A DNA stretch of 64,000 nucleotides from Blasia pusilla (GCA_050084515.1 CM114271.1:49910001-49974000), one strand, 5' to 3'. Positions 21,903-34,172 are shown, counted from the first letter of the stretch. Notes: a model not told the origin generated them from the letters alone. Numbers and translations are program-made.

Positions 21903-21926
21903 GCAAATCCTGCCGGCAGGATTTGC
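21903..21926. repeat. Perfect 24-bp palindrome
   Basis: The half-site GCAAATCCTGCC is followed directly by its exact reverse complement. A partial related word (CCTGCCGGTAGG) lies just upstream. Confidence 0.95.
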
Positions 21927-22086
21927 GTTGTTGCACGTACATGCCGCATGCCTACACGAGAGTCAATCCAAGCTTTCACACAAACACTTTGTGAGACAAG
22001 AATTTAACGGTGCTGCGTCATTCCTGCTCAACTGTTTCTAGATCACGACATTTGGAGTTTGCTGCTGTCACTCTAGCGGATGCAAT

Positions 22087-22140
22087 CAGCCAATATGAAA
22101 CATCTGTATTAGACAGCCAATATGAAACATCTGTATTAGA
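22087..22140. repeat. Tandem duplication, 27-bp unit
   Basis: Two exact copies of a unit starting CAGCCAATATGAAAC lie end to end. Confidence 0.95.
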
Positions 22141-22535
22141 GAGTACATCCTGTTTTTCTGAAAAATTCTGAAACTAAACTGACTTTTTGGATCAGCATTT
22201 CGTCTACAGATTTGAGCCAAGAGCTTTTGAGTCGTGGAGAAAGTGCCCGATCTTATGTACAATGAACAAGACGAAGAAGCAGGTCTGTCCGATGCAGCGA
22301 CGTTGAATTTGATGCCAATGGATCCATCTCGAGAAGCGTCTAACAAATTTTCTGCTTAGACATTAGAGCGTGCTGAAGAATTCAGATTCGTGGAACACTC
22401 AATCGATTACACACATTGTAAGGATATGATGACAGAGGGAGGCTTGCCTTGTGAGGAAGAAAGCTTCCACTTGCCACCATGGATGAGATCCTGCTCATTT
22501 TCCATCCCGGAGAAGCCTTGAGATAGAAGAGTTGC

Positions 22536-24473
22536 TCAAATAAGACCCAAACTAACAATTCTAGCCAACCCTTTTATCACTTTTGATCCCGATGTCAATC
22601 CTGGAACACTGTCTCCACCAACACCACCACCGGACCCTGACATGATCGACGCTAAATCAGCAGCATTACCAATAAGAGAAGAATAATCTACCCCTTTATG
22701 CTTGTTCTCGTGGATCGTGTTCCGCATCTCAGCCTGTTGTCGCTGATTTTCCAGATGCATTGCGGCGAGAACAGCTGAATTCTGCTGTGCATGCGCATTG
22801 AAGCTAGCTGCGGCAGAATAGTTCGGTGGAGCTCCGGGCATGTAGTATGGCGGTGGTTGACCAACGGCATGAAGATAGGGCGGTGGAGCATTGCCAGGTG
22901 GGGGCGGTTGATGGTATCCCTGTGCTTGATAAACAGGATCGAAGTGTGGCTGCTGATGTTGTGGGAGTCCTTGGTAACTATGAGCAGAGGGTGGGTATTG
23001 CTGGTGTGATGAGCCTTCATGAGAAGATGGCGGGGGATAGTGGTATCCCTGTGGAGCTTGCTGCGGATTGGGAGGATAGGAATCCTGATTGAAGTGTCCT
23101 GGAACAGTTGGTCGGGGGGTACTGCGGCTGGGTTTGATAGTTTTCGGGTGCTGCAGTTTGTTTTTGGAGATGGTGATGCGGAGGCTGTGGCTGATGGTAT
23201 CCCGGTACAGGTTGGTGGGGAGGGTAGGAATACTGTGGCTGCTGGGGTCCCGGTGCAGCAAAGGGGGGATTGGAACTCGTTTGCTGAGGAGCAGTAGGAT
23301 TCGAACCATGGGAAGTCGGAGGTAAGGATCGTGATTGTGTTGGTGGACCGTGCACCGGGTAGCTCTGCTGCAGATTGCGGGGAGCCGTCTGCTTCAGTCG
23401 GTCTTGGGAAGATCTCCCCATGGCGCTCGATGGCGCTCCTGGAACCCCTGTGGACGCTTCCCGTGTCGATTCCTGTTGTCGAGATGATTCCCACGAGTTG
23501 TACAAGGGCGCAGGTGGTGGAGTATTCACGTTGAAGCTGACAGGAGGGGCCATAGTATGTCTTGTGGAGTTGCTCTTCCAGACATGAGATCCACCAGACA
23601 CATCTGCCCCTCGATTTGAGTCGGTGCTGTGGTGAGGAGCACTGTTGGTTCTTCCCGACCCAATGAAATCTTCTCTGATAGTTTGGGATACTGGTCGACG
23701 GCCATTACCTTCCGCACTTGGGGTGGTTCAACTCTCGTGTAGCTGCGTTGCTTCTCCTCTGGTACATTGTGGTGGCATATCAGACACACAGTTCGTGCCG
23801 GGTTTTTCGTTTTCTGGAATGCTGGCCCACGGATAGGACTCATTCCGCAATGGAGACAACACAAGATCTTGAGATGAAACACGTGGGGTGACACCTCTGA
23901 TGTTTCACTCATGATGAAATCTCCCGGTTTTACTGAACCGTTCTGGAGATTCTCATCGTGACAAAATGCGCATAGATTATGATCAGAATTCTTCAACGAC
24001 ATGAAACGCGGGCCACGAATCGGAATTCCCATGCAGTCGGCGCACTTGGTGTTGAAGTTGTAAACCTCCTCGTATTTCTTGCAGATTGACTTGACCATGA
24101 GTTTCTCGATTAACTCGTAGTCCTCCGTTCTATCGCTCCGGGTCTGAGTTCTAGCATAGCATCCCTCACATAAGTCGTAATCCTCTCGTATCTTATGGTG
24201 GTACAGTTTCCCTCGAATCGGAGCCGCTCCACACTCACCACATTCGATCAAATGAATCTGGTAAGGCCTCGATGTGGGATGCCTTTCCAACTTCACAAAG
24301 TCAGAATAGTTTGGATCCGCTTCCTCACGACGATAACACATTGCACATAAATCATAATTAGGGCGCCTTGTGCATTGGTAGCGATAGCCGTTGATTGGAG
24401 ATACACTGCACTAGTCACACTGGACACCTGCGTGCACCCAGGGCAAGCCGATGCTGTCCCCGAATGTGCCCAT
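22536..24473 (-). pseudogene. Multi-ZZ zinc-finger / Pro-rich protein, pseudogene
   Basis: This is a paralogue of the intact gene at 55.9-57.5 kb. The homologous ATG is at 24,471-24,473 (MGTFGDSIG, matching MSTYRGSIG). The first ZZ-like module is interrupted by TAG at 24,411 inside its first CxxC. Downstream the frame gives three more modules: CGECGAAPIRG...DLCEGC, CADCMGIPIRG...NLCAFC and CLHCGMSPIRG...TVCLIC. A frameshift at about 23,600-23,650 and another near 23,100 separate the modules from a Pro/Gln/Tyr/His-rich tail ending with DYSSLI at about 22,680 and a short hydrophobic end. The cysteine spacing and tail motif are conserved, so it was once functional and died fairly recently. The plus-strand frames across 22,791-23,587 are antisense shadows. 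Confidence 0.75.
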
Positions 24474-24648
24474 GCTCCTCGAAAACTCGGTGGACCAAAA
24501 CTTCTAGAGAAACTCACCGCTGAAGCAGTACTGCTCTTGTTCCTAGCCTCCCTCTGACTGAATTCTACTCGACGCTCCAAAATCTGTCTGCTCCTATCTA
24601 GATTCGCTACCACTGCTATTGATCTGAATAATTGGTACGTGTAGGCTT

Positions 24649-25337
24649 ATGAATTTATCCGAACTCCTACAGTACAGAACCGCAGCTCTAATGGATCAAC
24701 ACTTGAACGCCAGCGATGCTGAAATTGATCGTCTCTATCAACGAATCCACTACTTTCAAATAAATCTCCTGAAAAATTTCGTCTATTTCAAATTTCCCTG
24801 TTTTGACCAGCAGCTATCGGACAGGGGCCTCAGACATTTCCTCAGCTATGCAATGCATCATAGGTATAAAACATATATGTGTCGAATTGCTGAAGGTCTT
24901 CTGGAAAGTTTTCCTTTGCTGGAGGTCGATTTGTGGGTCCACCAGGGGTTCTACAGATCTGGTCTCGCCGGAAGCGTGGAACTAGGAGTTGACCCAGCTA
25001 CACTGCTGCCTGTAAAGCTTGAGAGTTTCGCATCAATGATGTAGAGAGAAACCTGCAAATACTAGGTGAACTGCTACAGTCGTCGTCAGTGGACTTGGCG
25101 AAGTTCTTGAGAGTACGAGGAGACTTCCTAGTGGGGAGCGGTGCGATCTCTTGTCGTCCCGCTCGAGACGGATTGGCGAGGAAGGTGCTACTGATCTCTA
25201 ACATGCGGGCCCCGCTCAACTCTGGTATTCAGTGTCCAGCGACCTTGCGTCCATGGGAACGGGCGTTGACATTGGAACTGGTCCAGCGGACAGATCCAGT
25301 GATTGATTCCGAACTCGAACCTAGATTTAGATTTTGA
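24649..25337 (+). pseudogene. Uncharacterised gene fragment, divergent from the ZZ pseudogene
   Basis: An ATG-started frame of 131 codons (24,649-25,044) is followed by a second frame (to 25,337) rich in regular helix (NLQILGELLQSSSVDLAKFL). The switch at about 25,010-25,045 looks like a frameshift. The N-terminal part has helices with LNASDAEIDRLYQRIHYFQ and YAMHHRYKTYMCRIAEGLL. I do not recognise the family. It lies head to head with the ZZ pseudogene, only ~175 bp from its start, so the two may once have shared a promoter region. The intact ZZ locus shows no such neighbour. Confidence 0.3.
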
Positions 25338-25339
25338 GT

Positions 25340-26680
25340 TTAAAGCGTTTTACTCTCCATTGGACTTCAGATTTCTGCATTTTAGGTTTCGCCGGGCAAG
25401 TCACACCTTAAAAGGATGTTGTCAGGAGCAGTGAATTCACGACTTCCGCTCATAACTATAGATACCTAGGTTGATTGATGGTGTCGAAAGGGTGTAAAGA
25501 TAGACCGTTATTCGAAATCCTCGCCACGAAGACCCCTGATTCAATCTGCGGTGAAGTCGGGACTCGGGTGTGTTTAACTGGGGAAGTCAGGACTAGGGGA
25601 GGACTACCTCGATAGTTTGGCAACTGCATTCTTTCGATCAACAATGTGAAAGTGGATTCGGGTTGTGCTTGGGGGAAGCAAATGTGCCTCTGCTATAATC
25701 GTGTCTACCGAACTGTGCCAGACCGTTCACACATGTAGTACCGAGCACTCTTTGAACTCAATCCGTGTGCGAAGGGTGCTTTCCAGATCAGAGCCTCCGG
25801 AGTCGGCGTAGGATCTATATCCCGAACAACCTGAAACAGTCGCTGGCGCAACAAAACAATATATTTGAAGTGGAAACTTCCGAAAGCGTGGAACACCATC
25901 CTCATCGGCTCCACCGTCATGAGCACGATCGCACTTAATGCACGATGGCCCTATGGATTCTCAGGGGACACACATACCTTAATTCTGCGAGATTCTTAAG
26001 ATTACGCACGGGGGTAAATGGCCAAAGCGGTACCATGAACGTTCTATTTTCAGATCTGCCTTCCCTTAATCACCCTAGCTAGTTCTAAAATGCCAAGATG
26101 TGGAAAAGTTCATGATTTGATAACCCCGCAGGAGGATTGGCACGAGTGTAGATGCAGGAGACATAACCAAGCCCAAAAGCTTGCAAGGTAGCGTCGCATG
26201 TTTGGGTTTAGTAAGAAATAATCTTTTTTATAAAATAAACTAGAAAATATATGTTTTTATTTGAATATTAGTGGTAACAAATCTAAATACTATAAGTTCA
26301 TCAGTTTTCAATTCATCGGGGAAAGATGATATTCTTGTTTCCTTTTCTAATCCCCATCTCTCAATTAAGAAAATAAAAGTTTTTTTTTATCAAATTTTTT
26401 GAAGATCTATATTATTATTGGAGATTGTCTTTTTGATTTGCAAACACGTCTTTGGTTGACATGTGGCAAATGGGTAGCAAGAAAATGTTTCCCCCTCTAT
26501 GGGCAGCAAGAAAATGATTTCCCTTCACTCTCGTGCATGGCAAGGGCTGCCCACTAGTTATGATTAAGATTCCTCCCGACCAACTTTCAAGTTAATTTAA
26601 TTTATGAAGTAGTCATTTTTATCTTTTTAAGAATAACTTTTGTCCCACCATTCTTTCCTAGCAAGGTTTAAGTTACATGG
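25340..26680. other. No recognised gene
   Basis: Short frames only. The minus-strand frame at 25,705-25,926 has no recognisable motif. The 26.2-26.6 kb part is AT-rich with GCAAGAAAATG(T/A)TTCCC words shared with 21.4-21.7 kb. Confidence 0.5.
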
Positions 26681-27435
26681 AAGCGGACATCATGAACTTT
26701 GTCTACATGCCCGCATCCCAAGCCCGTGCGGGATGCGTGCATCCCGCACGGGCTTGGGATGCGGGGTAAGATTAAATGAGGCGGGGAAGAATCAAATGGG
26801 TGTGTAGGCTATGAGCCCTTGCCTAACCCACATCAAGCTTGCACACGTCCCACACTAACTTGCCTTAAGCCCGCATGGGCCTGCATAAGACTGGTAGGGC
26901 GGCTTGGGCCTACACACAAGGCCCGTGGCTGGGCCCACAGAAGGTATGCACTAGGAAAGCTCAAGGTCCGCCGCCCGTGCAGGGCCTACCCATAGGCCTT
27001 GAGCCCGCCTTGTCTAGACCCAACCCAACAGGCGGGCTAGATGCGGGCCTAGTCGCATGCCCAGCCTATCTATGAAGACCTGTCTTATGCGAGCGTGTCG
27101 TAGGCTAGTGTAGGCTTAGGGTAAGCCGGCGTGGGCAGGTGCAGGCTATAAAACAACTAGCAAGAATAGGCGACACGTTGGAAACATAGATCCGACTCGA
27201 TGCAGACCTTTGCGAGGAAGGTGTGGGCTTGTTGTGGCCTATGAAACGGGTGGCAAGAATGGGCAATGGGTTGCTGGCAATGGATTAGGTGCGGGCTAAC
27301 CAAGCGTAGGCCTATGTTGCGGGCGGCGCAGCCCAAGTACAGGCCGTAGACACCTGGGCTCGCACAGACATGTTCATCTTAGGGATGGACATAAGTTTGC
27401 GGACATAGACTTTGTCCATGTGCAACCTTGATTCT
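26681..27435. repeat. GC-rich degenerate repeat element
   Basis: A ~750-bp block made of GCCCGC, GGGCCT and AGGCCT words. It starts with GCGGACATCATGAACTTTGTC at about 26,685 and ends with a related GCGGACATAGACTTTGTCC at about 27,399, so similar words bound it. A related block lies at 46,560-46,970 and also ends GCGGACACAGACTTTG.TCGTGTGCAACC. It has no coding motif; the frame at 26,875-27,075 is compositional. Confidence 0.6.
26710..26765. repeat. Perfect inverted repeat, 27-bp arms, 2-bp spacer
   Basis: The arms 26,710-26,736 and 26,739-26,765 are exact reverse complements (CCCGCATCCC...GCGGGATGC, then its complement) around GT. The structure could form a strong hairpin or cruciform. Confidence 0.95.
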
Positions 27436-29230
27436 TTCATTATCTTTTTTTTAAGTAGAAATTAATTTTCCCTCCAACCTAAACTTGAAAACTTATTTTA
27501 AAAATAATTTTGTTTAACATTAGCATTTGAACAAAGAGTTGAAAGCTGAGAAAAGATAATTAATACTCAAGAACATTTCATAACTATTGGAATTATTTCT
27601 AAAGGGAAAATTTAATATTTTTATGATTAAATTTTCATATAAATACTAATTCTTCCTTATCAAATTTAAATCTTAGTATTCTTAGTTTTTATAAATTTAA
27701 AATATTTATATATTTTTTATATGAGAGTGGTCATAATACGCGGGAGACTTAAGAAAATTTTCTGAATATTAAAAAATTTATTCAAGATTTAAAATTTGAT
27801 ATCTTTATTATATTTAAATTTTCATCTAATTTTTATTTATTAAAACTTAAATTTTAATATAATAACAAGAAAGTACACGAGGGAGACTTAGGGAAATTTC
27901 ATGAATATTGGAAATTTTCATGAAAATTCCTTTCTTTTTTAAATTAACATGAATATAAGTATCTAAAGTTTCTCCTATTCTACTTCTTAAGCTTAGTATA
28001 AGATAGAAGTAAATTCAAAATTCTAGAGATTCTTAAGTTTACTCTAAGAAAAAATAAATCCTAAGAGACTTGACTTATTTTAAAGCATATGTCATTTGTC
28101 ATTCAATGAAGTGACATGGCAAGAAGATACCATTCATTAATACAATGGATGACAATTAGTAGATATTAGTATATCTACCTATGCGATGTCATCTTACATG
28201 GATGCAAGGCCACCTTCTAGTATATGGTCACCAATGTTATGTCGAAAATATCTTTCCAATAAGGTTTTCCAATTACTTTCATTAAAGGAAATATTTTCTC
28301 AAAATATCCAGCCGGTTTTCTTCCAATTGTTGGAATGTCACTCGATCCTTAAAGTTACCGTTTTTCATTTCCATCCATATTCTCAAATGCATTATATACA
28401 CTCCAAATTACTAGTTTATTTTAGTATGAGATCATATTCTCTTTGCAATCCGCCTCTTCTCTTTTTTGATTTGCCATCTTCACTAGATTAAAATTTGCAG
28501 AAGCTACACCATCCTCATAAATCTAGTTGATGGCCAAATCCCGTTCAAATAGCTTGTTAAATAAGGGCAAGGAGATTGATTTTACTTTTCTATCAAAGGA
28601 ACCTTGATGGGTAGTAGATAGCTTGGTTGTTGTAGAAGGAGGAGCTATTTTCAATACGAAGGATGATTCATTGATGTCATGTCTTTTAGGATGGATCGAC
28701 GAGTTTATAGTAGAGCGCCTTCAAGAAAAGTGGAGGACAACCTCATAAGTTCAAGGACGACTTGTCGAGGCCACATGTAGCGTGAGAGAGTAGGTTTCCC
28801 CTTTGTTTCCCCTCATTTGGAGCTATATCACAACACTTGCTATTTCGGGTAAGTTACCATTACGAGTACAGTTGACTTTCCATTTTGGGGAAGATCCTTT
28901 GACCTGCTACAACAAGTCAAAAACCTAAGAGATGACTTGCAATCCTAAGTTACCATAGAGAGATGTGGGGAAAGGGAAGGAGGCATTTCCAAGGAGACAG
29001 ATCTTTGGAGCTCATTCTTTATTTGTTGGACCTCTTGGCATGAGGCAGCGGAGTTATGGTCCTCCTTGCCTTGGGTCTGGTTGTGGCCTTCAAGTTTTGA
29101 CTCTTTGAGTCCCCCTCTTTTGTACTTCCGATGGATTTTCCATCACTTGTTTTTATCGAAGTGCATCTTTATCATCTTGCCTTGTTAGTAACTGAAGCCT
29201 CTCATTAATAGAGTAGGTTTGGTTTGACAT
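27436..29230. other. AT-rich region without recognised genes
   Basis: No supported frame. The 101-codon plus frame at 28,186-28,491 has no motif and the composition of spacer DNA. Confidence 0.5.
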
Positions 29231-29250
29231 GAGAGAGAGAGAGAGAGAGA
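29231..29250. repeat. GA microsatellite
   Basis: Ten GA units. Confidence 0.95.
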
Positions 29251-29356
29251 TTGTTGAGAGATCTTTCATTTAGTGGAGATATTTTGATACGCAATTGTCT
29301 TGATATTTAGATATCATGAGTTAGTATGGTATCTTGTATGTTTGAGTGTGTATTTG

Positions 29357-29401
29357 GTGACGGCCATGTATGTTGTATAGCGATGTATATGCGGATGACA
29401 T
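29357..29401 (+). repeat. LTR-end fragment, family A
   Basis: The block CATGTATGTTGTATAGCGATGTATATGCGGATGACA (written here as one contiguous match in two parts: CATGTATGTTGTATAG, then CGATGTATATGCGGATGACA) corresponds to the LTR end at 19,245-19,285. Only about 45 bp is recognisable. Confidence 0.5.
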
Positions 29402-29614
29402 TGAGTATCATAATAACTATTCCATTCCTTTCTAATCTTTTTAATTTTAGATTTAATTTTTTTGTCCCATGTTCTCTTTTGGTTCACTTAAAACACCAAT
29501 TTTGACAAATGTGGTGTTTTAGAAAACCCGGTTTTGTTCTAATATGATTATTACATTCTAGGACATAGTATAATGGGAGTACAACTTAGGTTTTACCCTC
29601 TTTGTCAACCATGT

Positions 29615-30240
29615 TTATGGCTAAGGGTTTATGGCTTAGGGTTTAGGGTTTTTTTCTTAGGGGTTAGGGTTTAGGGTTTTTGTCCTAGGGATTAGGGTTT
29701 AGCGTTATTGGCTTATGGTTTATTTCTCGGGTGTAGGGTGTTTGGCTTACGGTTTTGGATTTTTGGCTTACGGGTTAGGGTATAGAGTTGTTGGCCTGAG
29801 GTTTAGGGGTTTTGTCTTAGGCTTTACGGATTTTGGCTTAGGGATTAGGGCTTAGGGTTTATTATCTAGGGTTTAGGGTTTATTGCTTAGGATTTAGGGT
29901 TTAGGGTGTTTGGCTTAGGGTTTAGGGTTTTTTTGCTTAGGGGTTAAGGTTTAGGGTTTTTGGCCTAGTGTTTAGAGTTTTTGGCTTAGGGGTTATATCT
30001 TAGGCTTCAGGGTTTTTGGCTAAGGGGTTAGGGTTTCTTGCCTAGGGTTTAGGGTTTATGGCTTAGGTTCTAGGGTTTAGGGTGTTTGGCCTTAAGTTAG
30101 GGTTTATGGTTTTCTGCTTGGGGGTTAAGGTTTAGGATTTTAGGCCTAGTGTTTAGAGTGTTTGGCTTGGGGGTTAGGATGTAGGGTTTTTGGGCTAGAC
30201 TTTAGGATTTTTAGCTTAAGGTTAGGGATTTTGGCTAGGG
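29615..30240. repeat. Degenerate interstitial telomere-like array
   Basis: About 600 bp of TTTAGGG-like heptamers on the plus strand, mixed with TTTTTGGCTTAGG or TTTTTGGCCTAG insertions in a loose higher-order pattern. The match to the plant telomere repeat is direct; the decay implies an old internal array or a former subtelomeric junction. Confidence 0.8.
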
Positions 30241-30706
30241 AGTAACTATGATTTAGAGTGTAGTCTTACTTAGGGAGACTCCGTTTTCATCTAAAGTCCA
30301 AATAGATGAATTAAACTACATGTTGCAAGCTGGAGCACGAATCTAGACAATAAAATTTAAAATGGGAAGAACATGGAATCCGATTCCAATTGTGAAAGCT
30401 TCTACAAAACAATTTTATTCTCCCAAAGACAATAGAAAAAATTTAAAATGGGAAGAACATGGAACAATAATTGTGTTGTTGTTACGATTCTTCAGTATTA
30501 GGTTAGTGCAAAAGTTAAGACTTTCAAAATTACAAAACAATTTTATTCAATAATCCATTTTTTTCACTACTATTCTTCTCCCATTTTCTTACATCCCAAT
30601 TTTGATATCTCCTACTTCGGGCTATGTTCCCTCTTCCGAATGTATTCAATGGCCATCAATACTGAATTCTGAAATTTGTATCTTCACCAACTCCAACTAG
30701 AACTTG

Positions 30707-33700
30707 TCACATCCATATAGCACATTTGTTTCTTTCTTGTCCTGGTCTAATTATGACAAAGTCTCCAACATTGAAATCTACCAATACAACTTTTGTTTCC
30801 TCCTTTGTTAACATATCAACTCTAGGCCTGAATCTAGTGGGCCCACAGTAGTGATCTCGATTTGGAGGAATTCCACTTCCAAAGTTAATAGGAACTTGAG
30901 TGTTGTGTGTGGTTAGAGGCCAAAAATCTTCCAATGTCTCAGAGAACGATGAAGCGATGTCATGGGCTATCAAATTGGTAGAAGAATCTTCATTTTCTGT
31001 TGTTTTGTGATTTAATCACAAGTTTTGAACCTTGTACTCAGAGTTTCTATGAGGAAACAATCGGTCCAATTCCTCCATCGTCTTCCTCCACTGCTGTGCT
31101 AGTTGTTGGAACTCCACCTTTGTGCCTCCAGAATACTTGCTTCCCATCTTATCAAAGTACTCAATGTATTGAGATACATCTTTCTTCACATCGGAAAATG
31201 CCTTCAAGGATGTGGGCAAAAAGCGCTTTGGATTCCTAATAGGGATAAGAGGATGTCCAGTAATTTCATTATGTAAAAATACGTCATAACCACGCTCATT
31301 TGATAGCCACTCTTTATCCGAACCATACATCTTGTAATGCATGATGGGCATGCCATCCGGAGATCTAGTAAATTGGAATCGACATGGCTTCTACAATCCA
31401 TACCACTGATTTTTTTGTCTTAGGCCCGATGAAACCTTTCAAGTACTCCTTGAAGTCGGGAATGTCCTGAACCACTTGTGGTGCTGGATTCAGTGAGGTG
31501 GAGTTAAAAAATTGTGTCGCAAGATCTTTCAAGATGTATGCATTGTGTTGCCGCAAAGTTCGTGAGAACTTGCTAAACATAGCATCAACATCTTCGTGAG
31601 TGTTCCCGAGGATGAGAAAAGCCAAGTGAATCTCTTCGAATACCTCCCTGTGAACAAGAAGGGCCAAATACGCCATGATGTAAATATTTTTTTATCTTTT
31701 CCAGAGTTGTCCATTTGTAGATTCAGAATCTTAGGCAGCTTCCTTGGTCCCTCTTTGGCAGACTCCGTGAGCTTATAGGGTGCACAGAGTAATCCATCAA
31801 GATTTTCCCTCCCTTTTAAGAATCGACTGTGAAATGGAGTTAGGTCAGGCCCGTCCACGAATTCTTGTATTTCACCGTGGGGGTTTTCCAAACTCCGAAA
31901 CAACTTTGCCAATGATCCAATTGTCCAATTAGATCCTTGCTTGTAGACTCCTATGTCAAATTGAGCGATTGCACACGGTCCATGCCCATGAGTCAAGATA
32001 CCTGCAATAAGAAATAGAGTGAGTAAAAGTTAATTCAACTTAATATTCAAGTATCTAAGGAAGGTACCGTTTCTCCAAACTTGGTACGTGCGTCAAGTAC
32101 CACATGCGTCCACAAGTTCCATAAGGAAAAAAATTTAAGAAATGTTACGCCCTATGAGAACTTCAGTTTTGATTAATGGATCAAGCATAGACCGATCTCT
32201 TTCTCCTTAGGAAACACTTTTGGGTGTGGATTAAACATAGGAACTTAAGTCCTATTATATGAATTGGATCAAGATAGCCTGACAAACTTGCTAACTGTCA
32301 CTTACACCCTAAACCATTTTCTAGTATAATGGAGTGTTATTCCACAATATTTACTTGTACAAGTAACTAGAAACGGTTGAGCCAAAGCCAAATCTTTGGT
32401 TTGTTGCCACGCTCTTGGCAAACCTGTTTTGAAACTATCCATTTTGCCATGGATTAGGCAAAGATAAGACTCAGGATGGCACACGGATTCTACTTGCCAA
32501 GTGTAATATAAACTTCTTTGAGACCTTTGCAGGTCATCATGTTTGACTGCCCGTTCCTTAACAACAGCCTTCTCCTCGTTTGTCAATGTAGTATTTCCCA
32601 CAGACTTCAACATTGCACATATCGCATAGTTAGACAAATTATCACATGATTTGTGAATAGCAAAATTGGAGAAATTTTTTTTTATTCGATTGATAGTTGA
32701 TTATGAGACTTCTGCTAATCCCAATTTCCCTCCTTCCTTATTGACTACTTCTCGTATATACTTCTAAGAGAAAAATTGAGGCAATCGAATCAATTCCTCT
32801 CTTCTCCCATCTGACATTGTTCTTTCCTTGTGGGGCATCCGATCTCCAATCTCCTCATTTATCAGCTTGACCGTTTCCACCCTTGCGCCATCCTCTAGGT
32901 TATGCAATTTCTTCCCAGGTTCCCATGCTCGTCCGCGTCTTGCCATCTCTGACATTTCTTGCTTCATCCTCGAAACTTGTTTTTCCAAGACCATGGATGT
33001 GTCGCGAACCTGGAAAGCATACCGTTCTACCTTCCAATTGCACAACCCTTCCTCCATCAATGAAGTAAGATGAATGGACTATGGCGTGGAGTGATTCCCT
33101 TCTTTCCTGAAAGGATTTGTTCCAATACTTCTCTCTGCTTGAACGAACAACATCTTTCAGCGTATATTGACAACAAAATTGTCTGCAACAATTTTTCGAC
33201 GCAACTTATGATATATCTTCCTCTATTAGCTTTTTTGTTTTGTTTTAGTAGCTCGTGATAGACATCGCTTTTTACATCGATAAGTTTATGTGTAAGTTCT
33301 CTTCCTCTTGCCTGTTATTACTTCAACGGCCCCTTGAGACACGGTTGAACATTCCAAGTAGCATGTCCATAAGTCTCATCCATCTTTAGCAATGCAGGAT
33401 GCCGTAGGCCATATGACTAGGTTCCTTTCCAGAAGCTTGTAGCGTGTAAGACGGCTCGTGATGTTGGTAATGAATACACCAACATGGTGATCCCCTAGTT
33501 TTTGACCACCAACTTTTTCGTTTGGATTGACGTAGTGAACAATTCCCTCTCCGATATTTAGACATCCATCGTTCTCTGTAAGTTGCACCGGTGAAAGGAC
33601 TGATTCTATACGACCAATCATGGGAACCGCAACTTGTATGTTGATGGAGGTATTGCGGGCTGAGTGATTCCTCTTCCTAATATCCATGGTATCATTCTAT

Positions 33701-34172
33701 TTTTCTGTAATTAGATATCTGCCATATTTTGCAAACATTCCTAGCATATCTTATAGCCTTCTTCCATCCGGGTGGGTAGCTGGCTCGTAGTATGACTCAT
33801 CAACTATCACGCACACCCACGGTTTCCATTGGTCGTCAAAGAAGGACATAGATTGGATCTCATGTGAATCAAAGCTTTCGGCAATACGCAGTGAACCAAT
33901 AAGAAGCTTTGATCCCTTCGAATCTTTTAAGAAAACTTTCTTTGAATACTGTGTGGGGCAATGAGGCTCTCCTTCCACATCCTCACGTCCACCACATGTA
34001 TTCGTTGTTGTAACTCCATTACGAGGCCATGTGATGACTGCTCCAATGAAATCAGGAGAGGTTCTCCATTGTAAGTGCTTGTTGAACTTCCGAAGACTTC
34101 CTCCAGAGACATATAAAAGGAGTCCTTACCAAGTGGTATGCTATGGGCTATTCTCTCAAAATTGGTGTCCAC
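30707..34172 (-). pseudogene. DUF7869-type transposase-like protein, decayed
   Basis: A series of minus-strand frames forms one former gene. The N-terminal parts (34,172-33,376) are not recognised. The middle (32,637-32,302) has CHPESYLCLIHGKMDSFKTGLP, matching the 'D-G-M-D..K..LP' segment of this family but with His where the first Asp is expected. Next come KLPKILNLQMDNSGKDKK (31,780-31,730) and, after a frame change near 31,680 at a homopolymer, MAYLALLVHREVFEEIHLAFLILGNTHEDVDAMFSKFSR (given in two blocks: MAYLALLVHREVFEEIHLAF and LILGNTHEDVDAMFSKFSR). The 'HTHEDVD' box is the family hallmark, here NTHEDVD. The tail (30,973-30,707) ends with GDFVIIRPG. The family is widespread in plants and algae in transposon-like contexts; a DDE-type nuclease role is suspected, not shown here. 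Confidence 0.65.

Noticed and set aside
22791-23587. Several plus-strand frames with Trp/Gly/Arg-rich text
   Set aside because: Antisense of the Pro/Gln-rich tail of the ZZ pseudogene.
28186-28491. 101-codon plus frame
   Set aside because: Composition equals the AT-rich spacer; no recognisable domain.
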